Positions 5,493-6,760 of a DNA stretch of 6,760 bases are shown one piece after another. A program made the translations under genes and the position numbers. The stretch lies in NCBI GenBank assembly GCA_003162615.1, contig PMNG01000093.1, forward strand, positions 15,876-22,635. Direction: 5' to 3'. Source of the stretch: Methanothrix sp. (GTDB taxonomy: Archaea; Halobacteriota; Methanosarcinia; Methanotrichales; Methanotrichaceae). Below the pieces are notes generated by a model, which was not told the DNA's origin, searched no databases, and worked only from the letters and a program-made list of their open reading frames with translations. The first letter of the stretch is position 1; each line of letters opens with the position of its first letter.

Positions 5493-6760
5493 ATGACAAC
5501 TATTGAGGATTATGCGTCTATTGTTGGTCAAGATGCGGTAAATGAACTGTATTCATTGGCTGAAAGATCTCAGGATAAATGCGTGCAAAATATAAATTCG
5601 ACCTCCGTAGGCGGAGGTGTCGCTGAGTTGCTTTCAAGGTTAATACCCCTCTTCAAACAGCTAGGAGTAGATGTGAATTGGGATGTGATAAAGGGTGACG
5701 AAAGATTTTTCGGAATCACTAAGAAATTTCACAACGCTTTGCAGGGGTTTGACGCAAATATAACCGATGAAGATTTGGCTTATTTTTTAGAAATAAATCA
5801 AATGAACGCAGAAATGATCGATTTTTATGGAGATATCACATTCATCCATGATCCTCAACCTATTGCTCTAATCGAAAAGAAAGGTAATAATGGGTCAAAA
5901 TGGGTTTGGAGATGTCATATAGATTTAACTGAGCCTCAGATGCGCCCATTGAATTTTCTAAAACAATATATTGGACAATATGACTGTGCAATCCTTTCTA
6001 ACAAAAAGTATCTTCAGAGAACACTAGGCACTACACAAAGGATTATCTCGCCATCAATTGATCCATTGAGCGAAAAGAATAAAGAGCTGTCTGACGGCAC
6101 AATTGCTTCGGTTCTCAATCGTTTCGAAATCGATTATGATCGGCCGATAGTTACTCAAATCTCTCGGTTTGATAAATTGAAGAATCCTTGTGGCGTAATA
6201 GATGCTTATAAGGAAGTCAAAAGAGACATTGATTGTCAACTTGTCCTTGCTGGTGGCGGAGCTACAGACGACCCTGAAGGCCCTGGTATTTTAGAGAAGG
6301 TCAATAGAGAAGCGGAGAGTGATACGGATATTCATGTAATAGATCTCCCGCCAACAAGCGATCTGGAGGTCAATGCACTTCAAAGAGCATCCACAGTCGT
6401 CCTTCAAAATTCGATTAAGGAAGGATTTGGATTGACCGTCACCGAAGCTTTATGGAAAGCCAAACCGGTTATAGCATCGGCCGTTGGAGGGATCCCGTTA
6501 CAGATAAACCACAATCAATCTGGGATTCTCACAAATTCTTTTGAGGACACAGTCTATTATTTGAAAAAGCTCCTCTTAGAACCGGATTATGCAAGGAGAC
6601 TTGGGATAAACGGAAGAGCGAATGTGAAGAATAATTTCCTTATCACACGGCATATAAGGGAGTGCCTAATGCTCTTTATATCACTATACGATGAATCATA
6701 TGAATCATCTATAAAAAGAGTTGCTCCCAAAGGTTTGGAGGAACTACCTAAGATGACATG
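5493..6760 (+). CDS. treT: Trehalose synthase (TreT-like, GT4 family; 3' partial)
   Basis: TreT is a cytoplasmic retaining glycosyltransferase that joins a nucleotide-activated glucose (ADP- or UDP-glucose) to glucose to give trehalose, a compatible solute. 422 codons are present and the frame is open at the window edge. Known TreT proteins are close to this length, so only a short tail is missing. Landmarks: the N-terminal Gly-rich acceptor-domain motif VGGGVAELLSRLIPLFKQLG (39-58); WDVIKGDERFFGITKKFHNALQG (63-85); FIHDPQP (117-123); WRCHIDL (139-145); SRFDKLKNP (224-232), whose Arg225 and Lys230 match nucleotide-sugar-binding residues of GT-B enzymes; AGGG (253-256); and KEGFGLTVTEALW (309-321) with the E-x7-E pair Glu310/Glu318. 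VGGIPLQI follows. ATG 5493 has a good ribosome binding site. Trehalose phosphorylase-like GT4 enzymes are the main alternative, and the reaction direction in vivo is not shown by sequence. Confidence 0.88.
   Translation, partial: MTTIEDYASIVGQDAVNELYSLAERSQDKCVQNINSTSVGGGVAELLSRLIPLFKQLGVDVNWDVIKGDERFFGITKKFHNALQGFDANITDEDLAYFLEINQMNAEMIDFYGDITFIHDPQPIALIEKKGNNGSKWVWRCHIDLTEPQMRPLNFLKQYIGQYDCAILSNKKYLQRTLGTTQRIISPSIDPLSEKNKELSDGTIASVLNRFEIDYDRPIVTQISRFDKLKNPCGVIDAYKEVKRDIDCQLVLAGGGATDDPEGPGILEKVNREAESDTDIHVIDLPPTSDLEVNALQRASTVVLQNSIKEGFGLTVTEALWKAKPVIASAVGGIPLQINHNQSGILTNSFEDTVYYLKKLLLEPDYARRLGINGRANVKNNFLITRHIRECLMLFISLYDESYESSIKRVAPKGLEELPKMT

Noticed and set aside
6054..6239. Minus-strand 61-codon frame
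   Set aside because: It lies wholly antisense within the TreT-like coding region and is a shadow.

Overview
The window looks archaeal and most likely comes from a methanogen of the Methanothrix (Methanosaeta) type. The evidence is archaeal TATA boxes about 25 nt ahead of starts, GGAGGT-like ribosome binding sites, apparently leaderless genes, several small Asn-rich secreted proteins, a secreted-type TPR protein, and a TreT-like glycosyltransferase. The genus is inferred from protein style and was not checked by a search. GC content is moderate, and TAG is an ordinary stop codon here.

Layout. (1) 1-1557 (+): the 3' part of an ABC ATPase gene and its ABC-2 permease, overlapping by 4 nt. Together they form a two-gene exporter cut by the left edge. 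(2) 1679-2333 (+): its own promoter and a secreted protein with a Pro-rich stalk and a probable beta-rich domain. (3) 2334-2542: a convergent intergenic region with small palindromes. (4) 2543-3013 (-): a small secreted Asn-rich protein with its own promoter. (5) 3251-3801 (+), possibly on to 3923: a TPR gene with a signal peptide, broken by a -1 frameshift near 3487. (6) 4075-4257 (+): a 60-residue, two-helix membrane protein, apparently leaderless. (7) 4258-4580: no gene seen. (8) 4581-4832 (-): a second small secreted protein gene interrupted by an in-frame TAG. (9) 4833-5374: mostly non-coding, with promoters at both ends. (10) 5375-5464 (+): a 29-codon, apparently leaderless small ORF. 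(11) 5493 to the right edge (+): a TreT-like trehalose synthase, nearly complete.

How the parts relate. The exporter pair is a classic operon. The middle is an accessory region of envelope or secreted genes, two of them broken, with long spacers, which suggests gene turnover. The two minus-strand secreted genes share a signal peptide, an Asn-rich NN-S-G-W-WG-P motif and a TATA box of the form CTTTATAT, so they may be one family. The right end is a metabolic gene for the compatible solute trehalose, possibly co-transcribed with the small ORF. No CRISPR array, tRNA, rRNA or insertion sequence was recognised. The best candidates for something undescribed are the small secreted family and the leaderless small ORF ahead of treT.
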